Positions 25,596-33,383 of a DNA stretch of 64,000 nt are shown here, one piece after another. Position 1 is the first letter of the stretch, and every line of letters starts with the position of its first letter. Below the pieces are notes generated by a model, which saw nothing but the letters and a program-made list of their open reading frames with translations, did no database searches and was not told where the DNA came from. Both the position numbers and the translations under genes were made by a program. The stretch covers positions 1 through 64,000 of the forward strand of contig NZ_JBDVNC010000048.1 of the NCBI RefSeq assembly GCF_039969785.1, given 5' to 3'. Source of the stretch: Shimia sp039969785. Its GTDB lineage: Bacteria > Pseudomonadota > Alphaproteobacteria > Rhodobacterales > Rhodobacteraceae.

Positions 25596-26141
25596 TTTGA
25601 GCTTGTTCAGCTTTTCATTAAGCTCGGACAATTGTTTTTTGATGGCGTCCAAATCTTCGCCATCATCCTGTTCGCCCTCTTCCGCGTCGTCAGGGGCTGT
25701 GCCGCCGGTCCAGTTCATGCCACCGGTGATGGCTTTCATAAAGGCCTCTTGCTGCGCCTGCATTGCTTCCAGCCCGGGCATTTTCATGCTGGGTGACATG
25801 CCACCCATCATCTTTTCCTGACCGTCACGTAGCATATCAAACGACGCCGCAAGGAATTGAGGCACAACGCTTGTTGCTTGTGTGGTGTAGCTTCTCACCA
25901 AATCATTCAAAACATTGATCGGCAGCACGCTTTCGCCGCGGCTTTCGTGTTCGGCAATAATTTGAAGCAAGTATTGTCGGGTAAGATCATCGCCGGTTTT
26001 CAGATCGACGATCTGAACCTCACGATCATCGCGGATAAACCCCGCGATATCTTCCAGTGTAACATAGTCACTGGTCTCAGTATTATAGAGCCGCCGGCTG
26101 GCGTAACGTTTGATTAACAGTGGTTTCTTTTCATCAGCCAC
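25593..26141 (-). CDS. phaR: PHA synthesis repressor PhaR
   Basis: This 182-residue DNA-binding regulator senses PHA granules and represses phasin and PHA genes. The N-terminal PHB/PHA accumulation regulator domain reads LLIKRYASRRLYNTETSDYVTLEDIAGFIRD, followed by the QYLLQIIAEHESRG segment. The C-terminus is an acidic linker plus a short coiled coil (IKKQLSELNEKLNKLK). The start is a GTG at 26141 with GGGGAG eight bases upstream. A near-consensus PhaR site (GTGC-AAT-GCAG, 26163-26173) just upstream suggests autoregulation. Confidence 0.93.
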   Translation of the reverse strand: MADEKKPLLIKRYASRRLYNTETSDYVTLEDIAGFIRDDREVQIVDLKTGDDLTRQYLLQIIAEHESRGESVLPINVLNDLVRSYTTQATSVVPQFLAASFDMLRDGQEKMMGGMSPSMKMPGLEAMQAQQEAFMKAITGGMNWTGGTAPDDAEEGEQDDGEDLDAIKKQLSELNEKLNKLK

Positions 26142-26162
26142 AATCGTCTCCCCAAGAGTTTT

Positions 26163-26173
26163 GTGCAATGCAG
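26163..26173. promoter_or_regulatory. near-consensus PhaR site at phaR
   Basis: GTGC-AAT-GCAG matches the PhaR consensus CTGC-N3-GCAG at seven of eight positions, 22 bases upstream of the phaR GTG. Confidence 0.4.
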
Positions 26174-26198
26174 AAAACACTATGCGACTGCAGCACAA

Positions 26199-26226
26199 AA
26201 AGAAAGGGCAGGCCTAAGGCCTGCCC
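26199..26226 (-). terminator. phaP terminator
   Basis: GGGCAGGCC (26206-26214) and GGCCTGCCC (26218-26226) form a perfect 9-bp stem. Read on the minus strand, the hairpin is followed by TTTCTTTTT. It lies ~54 bases past the phaP stop and separates phaP from phaR transcription. Confidence 0.85.
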
Positions 26227-26279
26227 CTGCAATCTGCACCTAATGGGAGGATTAAGTGAGTGATTGCCTGTCTTAAAGC

Positions 26280-26726
26280 TTATTTAACTTTGCCAGCTTT
26301 CTTAGCGGCAGCAGTTACGTCGTCAGTTGCTTTTTTGACGGCGGCAGTTGCTTCTTCTGTGGCGTCTTTGCCAGCAGCCATCAGCAGCTCAACAGTTTCG
26401 GCCTGAACTTTTTTCGCAACTTCAGCAAAGGCGGCCATGTTTTCGGCAGCAACTTCAGCTTGAGCAGAGGCGAAATCGGTCATCGCTTTTGCGTAATCGG
26501 CAGGCTCGGATTTGGCTTTGGACATGTCGGCCAGCTTGGACAGAGTGTCTTTGGTCCATTTCGACGAGATTTCCGAAGATTTCTCTGCAGCTTCCAGAGC
26601 AACGCCGCTCAGTTTTTCGTTCAGCGAGGCTGTGTTTTTGAAAGCGTCGTCCAGAGCGGAAGTGTCGACTGGAAATGCACCCATCATGTCTTTCAGGATC
26701 GCGTTCACATCTTGTGTCTTAGTCAT
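26280..26726 (-). CDS. phaP: phasin (PHA granule-associated protein)
   Basis: This 148-residue protein is Ala/Lys/Glu-rich, helical throughout and without a signal peptide. It has the phasin pattern: a central amphipathic helix region (LSGVALEAAEKSSEISSKWTKDTLSKL and FASAQAEVAAENMAAFAEVAKKVQAETVELL) and an Ala/Lys-rich C-terminus ending KKAGKVK. Phasins coat PHA granules and control their size and number. It sits between phaC and phaR and has two perfect PhaR-type operator sequences upstream, as expected for the main PhaR target. Confidence 0.9.
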   Translation of the reverse strand: MTKTQDVNAILKDMMGAFPVDTSALDDAFKNTASLNEKLSGVALEAAEKSSEISSKWTKDTLSKLADMSKAKSEPADYAKAMTDFASAQAEVAAENMAAFAEVAKKVQAETVELLMAAGKDATEEATAAVKKATDDVTAAAKKAGKVK

Positions 26727-26789
26727 TGTTCGGTTCCTATTTGCTGTGCAGGGTGTGCCTGCCGTTGTCTTCTGAACCCAATATGCTTT

Positions 26790-26800
26790 CTGCGGCGCAG
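26790..26800. promoter_or_regulatory. PhaR operator 1 at phaP
   Basis: CTGC-GGC-GCAG is a perfect match to CTGC-N3-GCAG, the PhaR target defined in Paracoccus and Rhodobacter. It lies 64 bases upstream of phaP. Confidence 0.65.
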
Positions 26801-26818
26801 CATTTCAAGTTTTTTTTG

Positions 26819-26829
26819 CTGCACTGCAG
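26819..26829. promoter_or_regulatory. PhaR operator 2 at phaP
   Basis: CTGC-ACT-GCAG is a second perfect match, centred 29 bases (about three helical turns) from operator 1, in the phaC-phaP spacer. The spacing would allow cooperative binding on one DNA face. Confidence 0.65.
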
Positions 26830-26854
26830 AATAAATTTTGAAGATCGTTCAAAA

Positions 26855-28648
26855 TCAACGTGTTGCTTTGACCTTCACATAGGTTCCTGGCGCATCACCA
26901 AGCACAGGATGTTCCGAATCGCCAAAATCCCGGGCTGGAATTTGCTTGCCTGACCGGGAAGAAAGCCACTTATCCCAACGCGGCCACCATGACCCTTCAT
27001 GGAATGTCGCCCCTTCCATCCAGTCCTCTGACGTCAGTTTGACATCAGCATTTGTATAGTGGCCGTATTTCTTTTTACTGGGCGGGTTCACAATCCCGGC
27101 GATGTGACCAGACTCAGACACAATAAATGTCTTTGACCGGCTCTTGGTTTGTTGGAACCCTTTGTAACAATCTTTCCAGCGCGCAATGTGATCCGTTTCG
27201 CAGGTCACCGAACAGATCGGAATATCAACATCCTTAAGGCTCAGCCGCTCTCCACACAATTCAACGCCACCGTCAGCAAATTCATTGCTTTGGCAAAGCT
27301 GTCTCAAATACTGATGCGCCATTTTCCCCGGAAGCCCAGACCCATCCCCGTTCCAGTACAACAGATCAAACGCTGGTGGCGTCTGCCCCATCATATAGCT
27401 TTTGATTGCCGGGCCATAGACAAGGTCATTGGACCGCAAAAAGCTAAAGGTCCGCTGCATGATAAACGACCGCAACAACCCCTCTTCGGTAATTTCGTCG
27501 TCTATCCCGTCAATAAAATCGTTCTGCAGGAATGGTGTAAACTCTCCCTGATCCGAAAAATCAGTCAAAGTGGTAAAGAACGTCGCGGACTTAACGGATT
27601 TGTCCCCGCGTTGTTTGAGCAACGACAAAGTCAGGTGCAGCGTCGTTCCCGCGATACAATAGCCAACCGCGTTGACCTGATTTTGTTTGGTGATTTTTTT
27701 GACCTCGGAAATTGCGGTCAGAAACCCCTCTTCAATGTAGTCGTCAAGACTTACGTCCGCATAGGATCGGTCAGGGTTGATCCAGCTGACAACAAAGACA
27801 GTATAGCCCTGATCCACCGCCCAACGGATGAGGCTGTTGGATTCCTTGAGGTCCAGAATGTAATATTTGTTGATCCAGGGCGGGAAAATGATCAGCGGAA
27901 TTTCGTGCACTTTTTCGGTCGACGGCGAAAACTGCAGCAATTCGAACATTCGGTTGCGGTACACAACCTTGCCCGGCGCGGTGGCAATATTGCGGCCAAT
28001 CTCAAACGCGTCTTCGTCAGCAAGGCGCACGATCAGCTCGCCATTGTTGTTTTCCAGATCGCGGATCAGGTTTTCAAGCCCATCGATCAGCGACTGACCA
28101 TCGGTTTCGACAGCTTTCTCCAACACGTCCGGATTTGTCCCCAGAAAATTGGTCGGCGACATCATGTCGATGATCTGCTGAGAAAAATATTCGATGCGTT
28201 GCTTTTCTTTTGGATCCAGCCCTTCCAACTCGGTCACGGACTTCTCAATAGCTTCGGCATTCAACATATATTGCTGTTTGAGAAAGTTGAAATACGGGTG
28301 GTTCTGCCACAGCGGGTTTGAGAATCGCCGGTCTTTCGGGGCCTCTTCCGGCACTGCAGCATCTTCGCCCTTCATGAGCAGATTTTGCGCGTCAACAAAG
28401 TGGCGAACGGACTTACTCCACAACTCCAGCTGGTTTTCAAAGACTTTTCCGGGGTTGCTCATCATTTCTTGCCAATAGGCACCCGCAGCGTTGGTGAACA
28501 CCTCGGTATCAGGAGAATTCAGCTCATCTCTCAATGGCTTACGGTGTGTCATCACTTCAACCAAACGTCGCGAAAGCTCTTCAACTTTGGTCAAATTCTC
28601 ATTCAAACGCTCTAAATTCTGACCTGCGTCATTCTCGTTTGTTGTCAT
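26855..28648 (-). CDS. phaC: class I poly(3-hydroxyalkanoate) synthase
   Basis: This 597-residue enzyme polymerises (R)-3-hydroxyacyl-CoA into PHA at the granule surface. The lipase-like box is V-G-Y-C-I-A-G-T, with the catalytic cysteine in place of serine. The N-terminal PhaC domain contains YFNFLKQQYMLNAEA, and catalytic Asp/His lie in the C-terminal alpha/beta-hydrolase part (CSVTCETDHIARW and SESGHIAGIVNPPS). Length fits class I, which needs no PhaE or PhaR subunit. The ATG at 28648 is chosen; a TTG three codons upstream has no better ribosome site. It is divergent from phaZ. Confidence 0.95.
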   Translation of the reverse strand: MTTNENDAGQNLERLNENLTKVEELSRRLVEVMTHRKPLRDELNSPDTEVFTNAAGAYWQEMMSNPGKVFENQLELWSKSVRHFVDAQNLLMKGEDAAVPEEAPKDRRFSNPLWQNHPYFNFLKQQYMLNAEAIEKSVTELEGLDPKEKQRIEYFSQQIIDMMSPTNFLGTNPDVLEKAVETDGQSLIDGLENLIRDLENNNGELIVRLADEDAFEIGRNIATAPGKVVYRNRMFELLQFSPSTEKVHEIPLIIFPPWINKYYILDLKESNSLIRWAVDQGYTVFVVSWINPDRSYADVSLDDYIEEGFLTAISEVKKITKQNQVNAVGYCIAGTTLHLTLSLLKQRGDKSVKSATFFTTLTDFSDQGEFTPFLQNDFIDGIDDEITEEGLLRSFIMQRTFSFLRSNDLVYGPAIKSYMMGQTPPAFDLLYWNGDGSGLPGKMAHQYLRQLCQSNEFADGGVELCGERLSLKDVDIPICSVTCETDHIARWKDCYKGFQQTKSRSKTFIVSESGHIAGIVNPPSKKKYGHYTNADVKLTSEDWMEGATFHEGSWWPRWDKWLSSRSGKQIPARDFGDSEHPVLGDAPGTYVKVKATR

Positions 28649-28692
28649 AATTAACAATTAGCCCTATTCTCGCCGCTACGCAGCATTCAAAA

Positions 28693-28714
28693 TGTATTGC
28701 CCTACTACAATACA
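28693..28714. promoter_or_regulatory. inverted repeat in the phaC-phaZ intergenic region
   Basis: TGTATTG (28693-28699) and CAATACA (28708-28714) are perfect 7-base arms with an 8-base spacer, midway between the divergent phaC and phaZ starts. A 7-of-8 PhaR-type sequence (CCGC-TAC-GCAG, 28673-28683) lies beside it. Candidate operator for an unidentified regulator. Confidence 0.45.
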
Positions 28715-28764
28715 GTATAGAGCGCTGCCTGTTGGGTAGATACCCTGAGGTTTAGGAGAAGCAA

Positions 28765-30042
28765 ATGCGGTACATGGCCACGTACGATCTGATGGAGACC
28801 GTTCGAAACACCAACCAGTGGCTAGGGGCAACCGCCTCTGCGATGGCATCGTACCCGATGTTTTCAGTGGTTCCCAACCCGGCCTTCAGTTGGCTGGCCG
28901 CCTGGGGTGAAGTCACAGAACGCACTTTTCAGCGCATGGTGGTCAAACCCGACTGGGGCATCCGGACCTTTACCTGCGAAGACGGCAAGGACCACCTGGT
29001 CAATGTCGAGCCTGTCGTAGAGCGCGCGTTTGGAGACTTGCTGCATTTTAATGTGGTCGGCCGCAAAGAGCAGCCACGCAAAGTGATGCTGGTCGCGCCG
29101 ATGTCAGGCCACTACGCCACTTTGTTGCGCTCAACAGTCAAAAGCCTGTTGGTGAATTGCGAAGTCTACATTACCGACTGGCACAATGCGCGCGATATTC
29201 CGGTATCCGAAGGCAAATTCGATATCGAAGATTACACACTTTACCTTGTTGATTTTATGAAAGAGCTGGGTCCGGACACGCATGTCATCGCTGTGTGCCA
29301 GCCTGCCCCGTTGACGCTTGCGGCCACGGCCTATCTTGCGGGAGAAGATCCCGAAGCTCAGCCCCGTTCGCTGACACTGATCGGCGGCCCGATTGATCCA
29401 AACGCAGCCGCAACAGATGTGACAGACTTTGGTCACCGGGTTGGTATGGGCCAGCTGGAAGAAATGATGATCCAGCGCGTCGGTTTCAAATACCCGGGCG
29501 TTGGGCGCATGGTTTACCCCGGCTTGCTTCAGCTTGCTTCATTCATGTCGATGAATGGCGAACGTCACTCACAAGCGTTTTCAGATCAAATTCAGCGTGT
29601 GACCCGTGGTGAAGCCTCGGACCACGATGCTCATAACCGCTTTTACGACGAATATCTGGCCGTCATGGACATGCCTGCCGAATTTTATCTGTCCACGGTT
29701 GAACGCATTTTCAAAAACGGTGAAATCGCGAAAAACGAATTTGTTGTGGATGGGCGCAAGGTTGATATCGGCAAAATCACCACTGTTGCCGTGAAAACTG
29801 TCGAAGGCGCCAAGGATGACATCACAGCGCCGGGCCAGTGTGTTGCAGCGCTCGACCTTCTGACCGGTCTGCCGGACGAAAAGAAGGCCAGCCATGTCGA
29901 ACCCGAAGCCGGCCACTACGGTATCTTTGCGGGCAAGAGCTGGCGTAGCAATATCCGTCCGCTGGTGTTGGACTTTATTGATGCCAACTCAGAGGCACCA
30001 AAACCCAAGCAGTCACCAAAGCCGAAGATCGCAGCGGTCTAA
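28765..30042 (+). CDS. phaZ: intracellular PHA depolymerase
   Basis: This 425-residue protein hydrolyses stored PHA. It has the PhaZ layout with the nucleophile region HVIAVCQPAPLTLAATA, where cysteine replaces serine in the lipase-like box, as in intracellular depolymerases of Cupriavidus and Rhodobacter. The C-terminal catalytic segment EPEAGHYGIFAGKSWR supplies the His. There is no signal peptide. AGGAGAAGCAA precedes the ATG. It is transcribed away from phaC, the order known from rhodobacters (phaZ-phaC-phaP-phaR), and ends at a strong terminator. Confidence 0.93.
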   Translation: MRYMATYDLMETVRNTNQWLGATASAMASYPMFSVVPNPAFSWLAAWGEVTERTFQRMVVKPDWGIRTFTCEDGKDHLVNVEPVVERAFGDLLHFNVVGRKEQPRKVMLVAPMSGHYATLLRSTVKSLLVNCEVYITDWHNARDIPVSEGKFDIEDYTLYLVDFMKELGPDTHVIAVCQPAPLTLAATAYLAGEDPEAQPRSLTLIGGPIDPNAAATDVTDFGHRVGMGQLEEMMIQRVGFKYPGVGRMVYPGLLQLASFMSMNGERHSQAFSDQIQRVTRGEASDHDAHNRFYDEYLAVMDMPAEFYLSTVERIFKNGEIAKNEFVVDGRKVDIGKITTVAVKTVEGAKDDITAPGQCVAALDLLTGLPDEKKASHVEPEAGHYGIFAGKSWRSNIRPLVLDFIDANSEAPKPKQSPKPKIAAV

Positions 30043-30064
30043 ACGAATTTACGCGTAAGAATTG

Positions 30065-30095
30065 AAAGCGGGGTCTGACTGACCCCGCTTTTTTT
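30065..30095 (+). terminator. phaZ terminator
   Basis: AAAGCGGGGTC (30065-30075) pairs with GACCCCGCTTT (30081-30091) around a 5-base loop and runs into a 7-T tract. Confidence 0.9.
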
Positions 30096-30159
30096 GTGCT
30101 TTGCAGGCGCAGGCTCGTTAATCAATCCAACCCGGGCAATCTAATAGCACGCTACAGCC

Positions 30160-30855
30160 CTATCGGCTCAGCCAATTCCGCAAAATCGCAGTCGTTGCAT
30201 CCGATTGTTCAAGCGTCGGCAAATGTCCGGCATCCGGAACGATCTCTAATGTGGCGTCCGGGATCAGGTCTGCCATGAATTGATGCCTTTTCACCGGCGT
30301 CAAAGCATCATGTTCTCCGCACATGACCAGCGCAGGCACTTTGCATTGGCGCAGCGTTTTCTGTTGATCCTGCCGTCGTTGAAGCGCGCGGGCCTGACGC
30401 ACAAAAATGTCCACACCCAAATGCAGCCCCATGTCACGCATCAACGCCAAAACCTGCGCCCGCTGAACACCCGGCGCCAGATAATCCGGGCGCATAACTT
30501 CGCTCAGGACTTCTTCCAGCCGCCCTGCCTTGGCGCCAACAATCCACGGCTCATAAGCCGCTGCACTTGCAGGCGTTTCCGCCAGCGGATTGGTATCCAT
30601 TAACGCAATACGCGTCACCCTGTCCGGCACACGGCGCATGATTTCCATCGCGACAATGCCGCCCATGCTAAGCCCGGCCAACGCAAACCGCGCGGGCAAG
30701 TGATTCAACAAGGTCGAGGCAATCTCCTCGATGCGTTCGCCTTCTGTAATTGGTGCAATTGTCACAACCCGCTCAGTCGACAACGCTGTGACCTGCGCCT
30801 CATACAACCGCGCATCACACATCATGCCGGGGATAAGAACCAACGGCTCCTGCAT
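30160..30855 (-). CDS. alpha/beta hydrolase
   Basis: This 231-residue cytoplasmic hydrolase has nucleophile elbow GLSMGG near residue 62, oxyanion region LVLIPGMMCDARLY at the N-terminus, acid residue in GEHDALTP and catalytic His in DAGHLPTLEQ. It resembles small carboxylesterase/BioH-like or PHA-related thioesterase-type hydrolases. The substrate is unknown. It lies between phaZ and a VOC gene, on the strand opposite phaZ. Confidence 0.85.
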   Translation of the reverse strand: MQEPLVLIPGMMCDARLYEAQVTALSTERVVTIAPITEGERIEEIASTLLNHLPARFALAGLSMGGIVAMEIMRRVPDRVTRIALMDTNPLAETPASAAAYEPWIVGAKAGRLEEVLSEVMRPDYLAPGVQRAQVLALMRDMGLHLGVDIFVRQARALQRRQDQQKTLRQCKVPALVMCGEHDALTPVKRHQFMADLIPDATLEIVPDAGHLPTLEQSDATTAILRNWLSR

Positions 30856-30921
30856 AATTCAAAAATCCTCAAATCGTATTAACCAGTTTCGCTGCCCAGT
30901 TTGCCAGCCTTCACGCTGTGG

Positions 30922-31374
30922 TCAACTGTCTTCCGAAGGTTCCGCGCCGTAACCGTTCCAGCGAAATGCCCCGTCGTCAGACAGCGGCGAAAACGGGTTG
31001 TGCGCGACTTCCCAAACATGCCCGTCCGGGTCGGAAAAATAGCCAATATGTCCACCCCAGAAAATGTCGGCTGCGGGTTTCAGAATTTTTCCCCCTGCCG
31101 CTTTTGCGCGCGCTAGGATCGGAGCAACATCTTCTGCAGAACGCACGTTATGCGCAAACGTGACACCGGAAAATCCGCCAATATCCTCGGGTGAAAGCCC
31201 CATATCCTCGGCCAGCTTTGCTTTGGGGTACAAGCCCAATGTCTGCCCGATCAGGTCAAAGGCAATCACACCGTCCGGGCTATCGACGCGCCGCCATCCC
31301 ATCGCCTCATAGAAAGCCGCCGAGGCTTCCAGCTCACTTACCGCCAATGTGATCAGGCTGACACGCTGCTCCAT
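30922..31374 (-). CDS. VOC-superfamily protein (glyoxalase/bleomycin-resistance fold)
   Basis: This 150-residue protein has paired beta-alpha-beta-beta-beta modules (VSLITLAVSELEASAAFYEAMGW, then FAHNVRSAEDVAPILARAKAAGG and GGHIGYFSDPDGHVWEVAHNP). The first metal-ligand position, usually His or Glu near the start, is not obvious (SLITLAV), so it may bind rather than transform its ligand. No pathway is indicated by the neighbours. Confidence 0.85.
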   Translation of the reverse strand: MEQRVSLITLAVSELEASAAFYEAMGWRRVDSPDGVIAFDLIGQTLGLYPKAKLAEDMGLSPEDIGGFSGVTFAHNVRSAEDVAPILARAKAAGGKILKPAADIFWGGHIGYFSDPDGHVWEVAHNPFSPLSDDGAFRWNGYGAEPSEDS

Positions 31375-31400
31375 AACTCTTTACCTTTCACGTAAAGTAT

Positions 31401-32384
31401 TCAGTATATACCTTTGATAAATTTTATAAAAATGTCCACAGCCTCAGGCGTCACCGAAGCAGATAATATGTCTCCGACGATGAGATGCGCATTTGGGTCA
31501 ATACCGGGTTTGGGTTCGATTTCTTCGACAGTCAAAGGACCTCCCCAACCGGACAACACCTCTCGTGTTTTATTTGCCAATACCACCTGATCCGCGTCAG
31601 AAAACATGACCAGCGTTGGGACCTTCACCCCCGAATAATCCTTGCTTGCCGCATACTCGACAAGAGCCGCCATTTGCAGCAAAGCCTCAGCCGGGTAAGA
31701 CGTCGTCCAATATCTACCATGCGCATCGTTCTGCGGCTCCCAGTTTCGCTCTCGCCCTCCAACCAGTGGCACCCAATCCCGCGCAGCAGGCAACGTCAGC
31801 AATCGCGCAAGCGGATTGTTGATCCCAAAATTGGGCGAAATCAAAATCATACCGTGTAAATCGCGCATGACATTGGGCTGATCCAACATCGCAGAAACCA
31901 ACGTGGCACCGGTTGAGGTCGCGATAATGATCACCTTGTCGCCGCTACGCCGGGCAATCTCCATCGCTTCGGCCACATCATCCGCCCAGCCCTGAACACT
32001 CGCCTTTGCCAATGCATCGCCTGAACGGCCATGCCCCTCGAGCCGCGTATAGATCAGATTGGCCCCCAGAGCCTCGGCAACCTGATCCGGCACCGGGCGG
32101 ATCTCTTCTGACGTCGCAGAAAACCCATGCACATAGACAATTACAGTTTCTGTTTTCTGTCCGGCTTGCCCGTGCCAGATGACACGCTTTTTAACACCCG
32201 GCGTAATGTCATCATATACGCTTTCCTGATCCGCCAGATATGCGTCAATATCCTGCCCCATCATGCCCGCCAGAAACGCAGGTTTTAACGAAATCTTTTC
32301 GTATGGCCCCCAGGTCCAAAGCGCTGCAGCAAGCACCGACGTGAAAATCACAGATCGTCCCAAAAACTGGCCAAATGTTCGCAT
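31401..32384 (-). CDS. membrane-anchored alpha/beta hydrolase
   Basis: This 327-residue protein has an N-terminal hydrophobic segment (residues ~10-26, GRSVIFTSVLAAALWTWG), probably an uncleaved anchor or signal. The hydrolase core follows: VIVYVHGFSATSEE (oxyanion), nucleophile elbow IIATSTGATL, and ends with acid (FSDADQVV) and His (DPNAHLI). The nucleophile motif A-T-S-T-G-A deviates from G-x-S-x-G at the first position. The gene starts one base inside the stop of the hydrolase gene at 32384 (TGATG), so the two are co-translated. Substrate unknown. Confidence 0.83.
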   Translation of the reverse strand: MRTFGQFLGRSVIFTSVLAAALWTWGPYEKISLKPAFLAGMMGQDIDAYLADQESVYDDITPGVKKRVIWHGQAGQKTETVIVYVHGFSATSEEIRPVPDQVAEALGANLIYTRLEGHGRSGDALAKASVQGWADDVAEAMEIARRSGDKVIIIATSTGATLVSAMLDQPNVMRDLHGMILISPNFGINNPLARLLTLPAARDWVPLVGGRERNWEPQNDAHGRYWTTSYPAEALLQMAALVEYAASKDYSGVKVPTLVMFSDADQVVLANKTREVLSGWGGPLTVEEIEPKPGIDPNAHLIVGDILSASVTPEAVDIFIKFIKGIY

Positions 32385-33142
32385 CAGAAAACTTCGGGCG
32401 CCAAAATCACCTCTTCAACGTTATTTTCTATCAGCTTTAGACAATCGTCATCTGAGAACCGATGATCCTTATCCTTGACCAGCACAAGCCGCATGTCAGG
32501 TCCGTTGGCATGTTCAATCAGTTTCAGCGCGGTTTGGTTGGACACGGCGGTGTCCACGCTGCCTTGTAAGAAACGCACTGGAAAATTCAACGTCAAAGGG
32601 CTGCGCAACACCAACCTTTGACGCCCGTCTTCGATCATGCGCTTGGTGATCACATACGGCTCCATATAATCTGACGGCAATTCCACCTGACCGACATCTT
32701 CCAATGTTTGTTTCTGGGCGTCAGTGAAGTTTTCCCAATACCCGTCTTCGGTGAAATCCGGGGCAGCTGCGATTGTGACCATACCGTTCACCCGTTCAGG
32801 AATAGCGCGCGCCAATAACAAGGCCTGCCAACCACCCATAGATGACCCGACCGGCACCAATGGCCCCTTTGTCAGCGTCTCAACGGCCGCCAGCGTGTCC
32901 TCATGCCAATCCCCGATACAGCCTTCCTCGAAAGTGCCGGAGCTTTCCCCATGCCCGGAATAGTCAAACCGCAGAAAAGACTGACCGCGCGCCCTAGCCC
33001 ACTCTTCCAGATGAATGGCCTTTGTGCCTTGCATGTCGGATTTCAATCCGCCCAGAAACACCACTGTTGGTCCGCTTCCTTCGGTCTTGTGATAGGCAAT
33101 GCGGCGCCCTTGCGGGCTGTCGAAAAATTGCGTGACGCTCAT
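32384..33142 (-). CDS. alpha/beta hydrolase (ABHD10-like)
   Basis: This 252-residue cytoplasmic hydrolase has oxyanion region VVFLGGLKSDMQGTKA, the FLRFDYSGHGESSG strand, nucleophile elbow VGSSMGGW, acid in LQGSVDTAVSN and His in VKDKDHRFSDDD. The G-G-x-x-S-D-M start is typical of the palmitoyl-protein thioesterase ABHD10-like group. GAGGAT six bases upstream supports the ATG at 33142 rather than longer in-frame starts. It is divergent from thrS and coupled to the next hydrolase. Confidence 0.85.
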   Translation of the reverse strand: MSVTQFFDSPQGRRIAYHKTEGSGPTVVFLGGLKSDMQGTKAIHLEEWARARGQSFLRFDYSGHGESSGTFEEGCIGDWHEDTLAAVETLTKGPLVPVGSSMGGWQALLLARAIPERVNGMVTIAAAPDFTEDGYWENFTDAQKQTLEDVGQVELPSDYMEPYVITKRMIEDGRQRLVLRSPLTLNFPVRFLQGSVDTAVSNQTALKLIEHANGPDMRLVLVKDKDHRFSDDDCLKLIENNVEEVILAPEVF

Positions 33143-33383
33143 GGTATCCTCATGCCTGATTATCAGCGACAGAATGCTGAATAAGAGAGGCGGATACAAT
33201 CAATTCCCGCAACGTTCTCCAAGGATATCAGACCTAACCTGCGGCACCTGCGATACCTTTGGTCCATTCACTGGCACGACGACTCTTGACTTGCCCCCCA
33301 CAAAGGGCGCAAAACCTCTGCCGAACCATATACCCGCAACCGGGCGTCCCGTAGGCGCCAAACTGACGAGGAGCTTGAGGCCC

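Noticed and set aside
27149..28321. 390-codon open frame antisense to phaC.
   Set aside because: It mirrors phaC codon bias; PhaC has all catalytic motifs on the minus strand.
33143..33383. T-box or threonine leader upstream of thrS.
   Set aside because: No T-box sequence, no threonine-rich short frame and no T-tailed hairpin can be seen.
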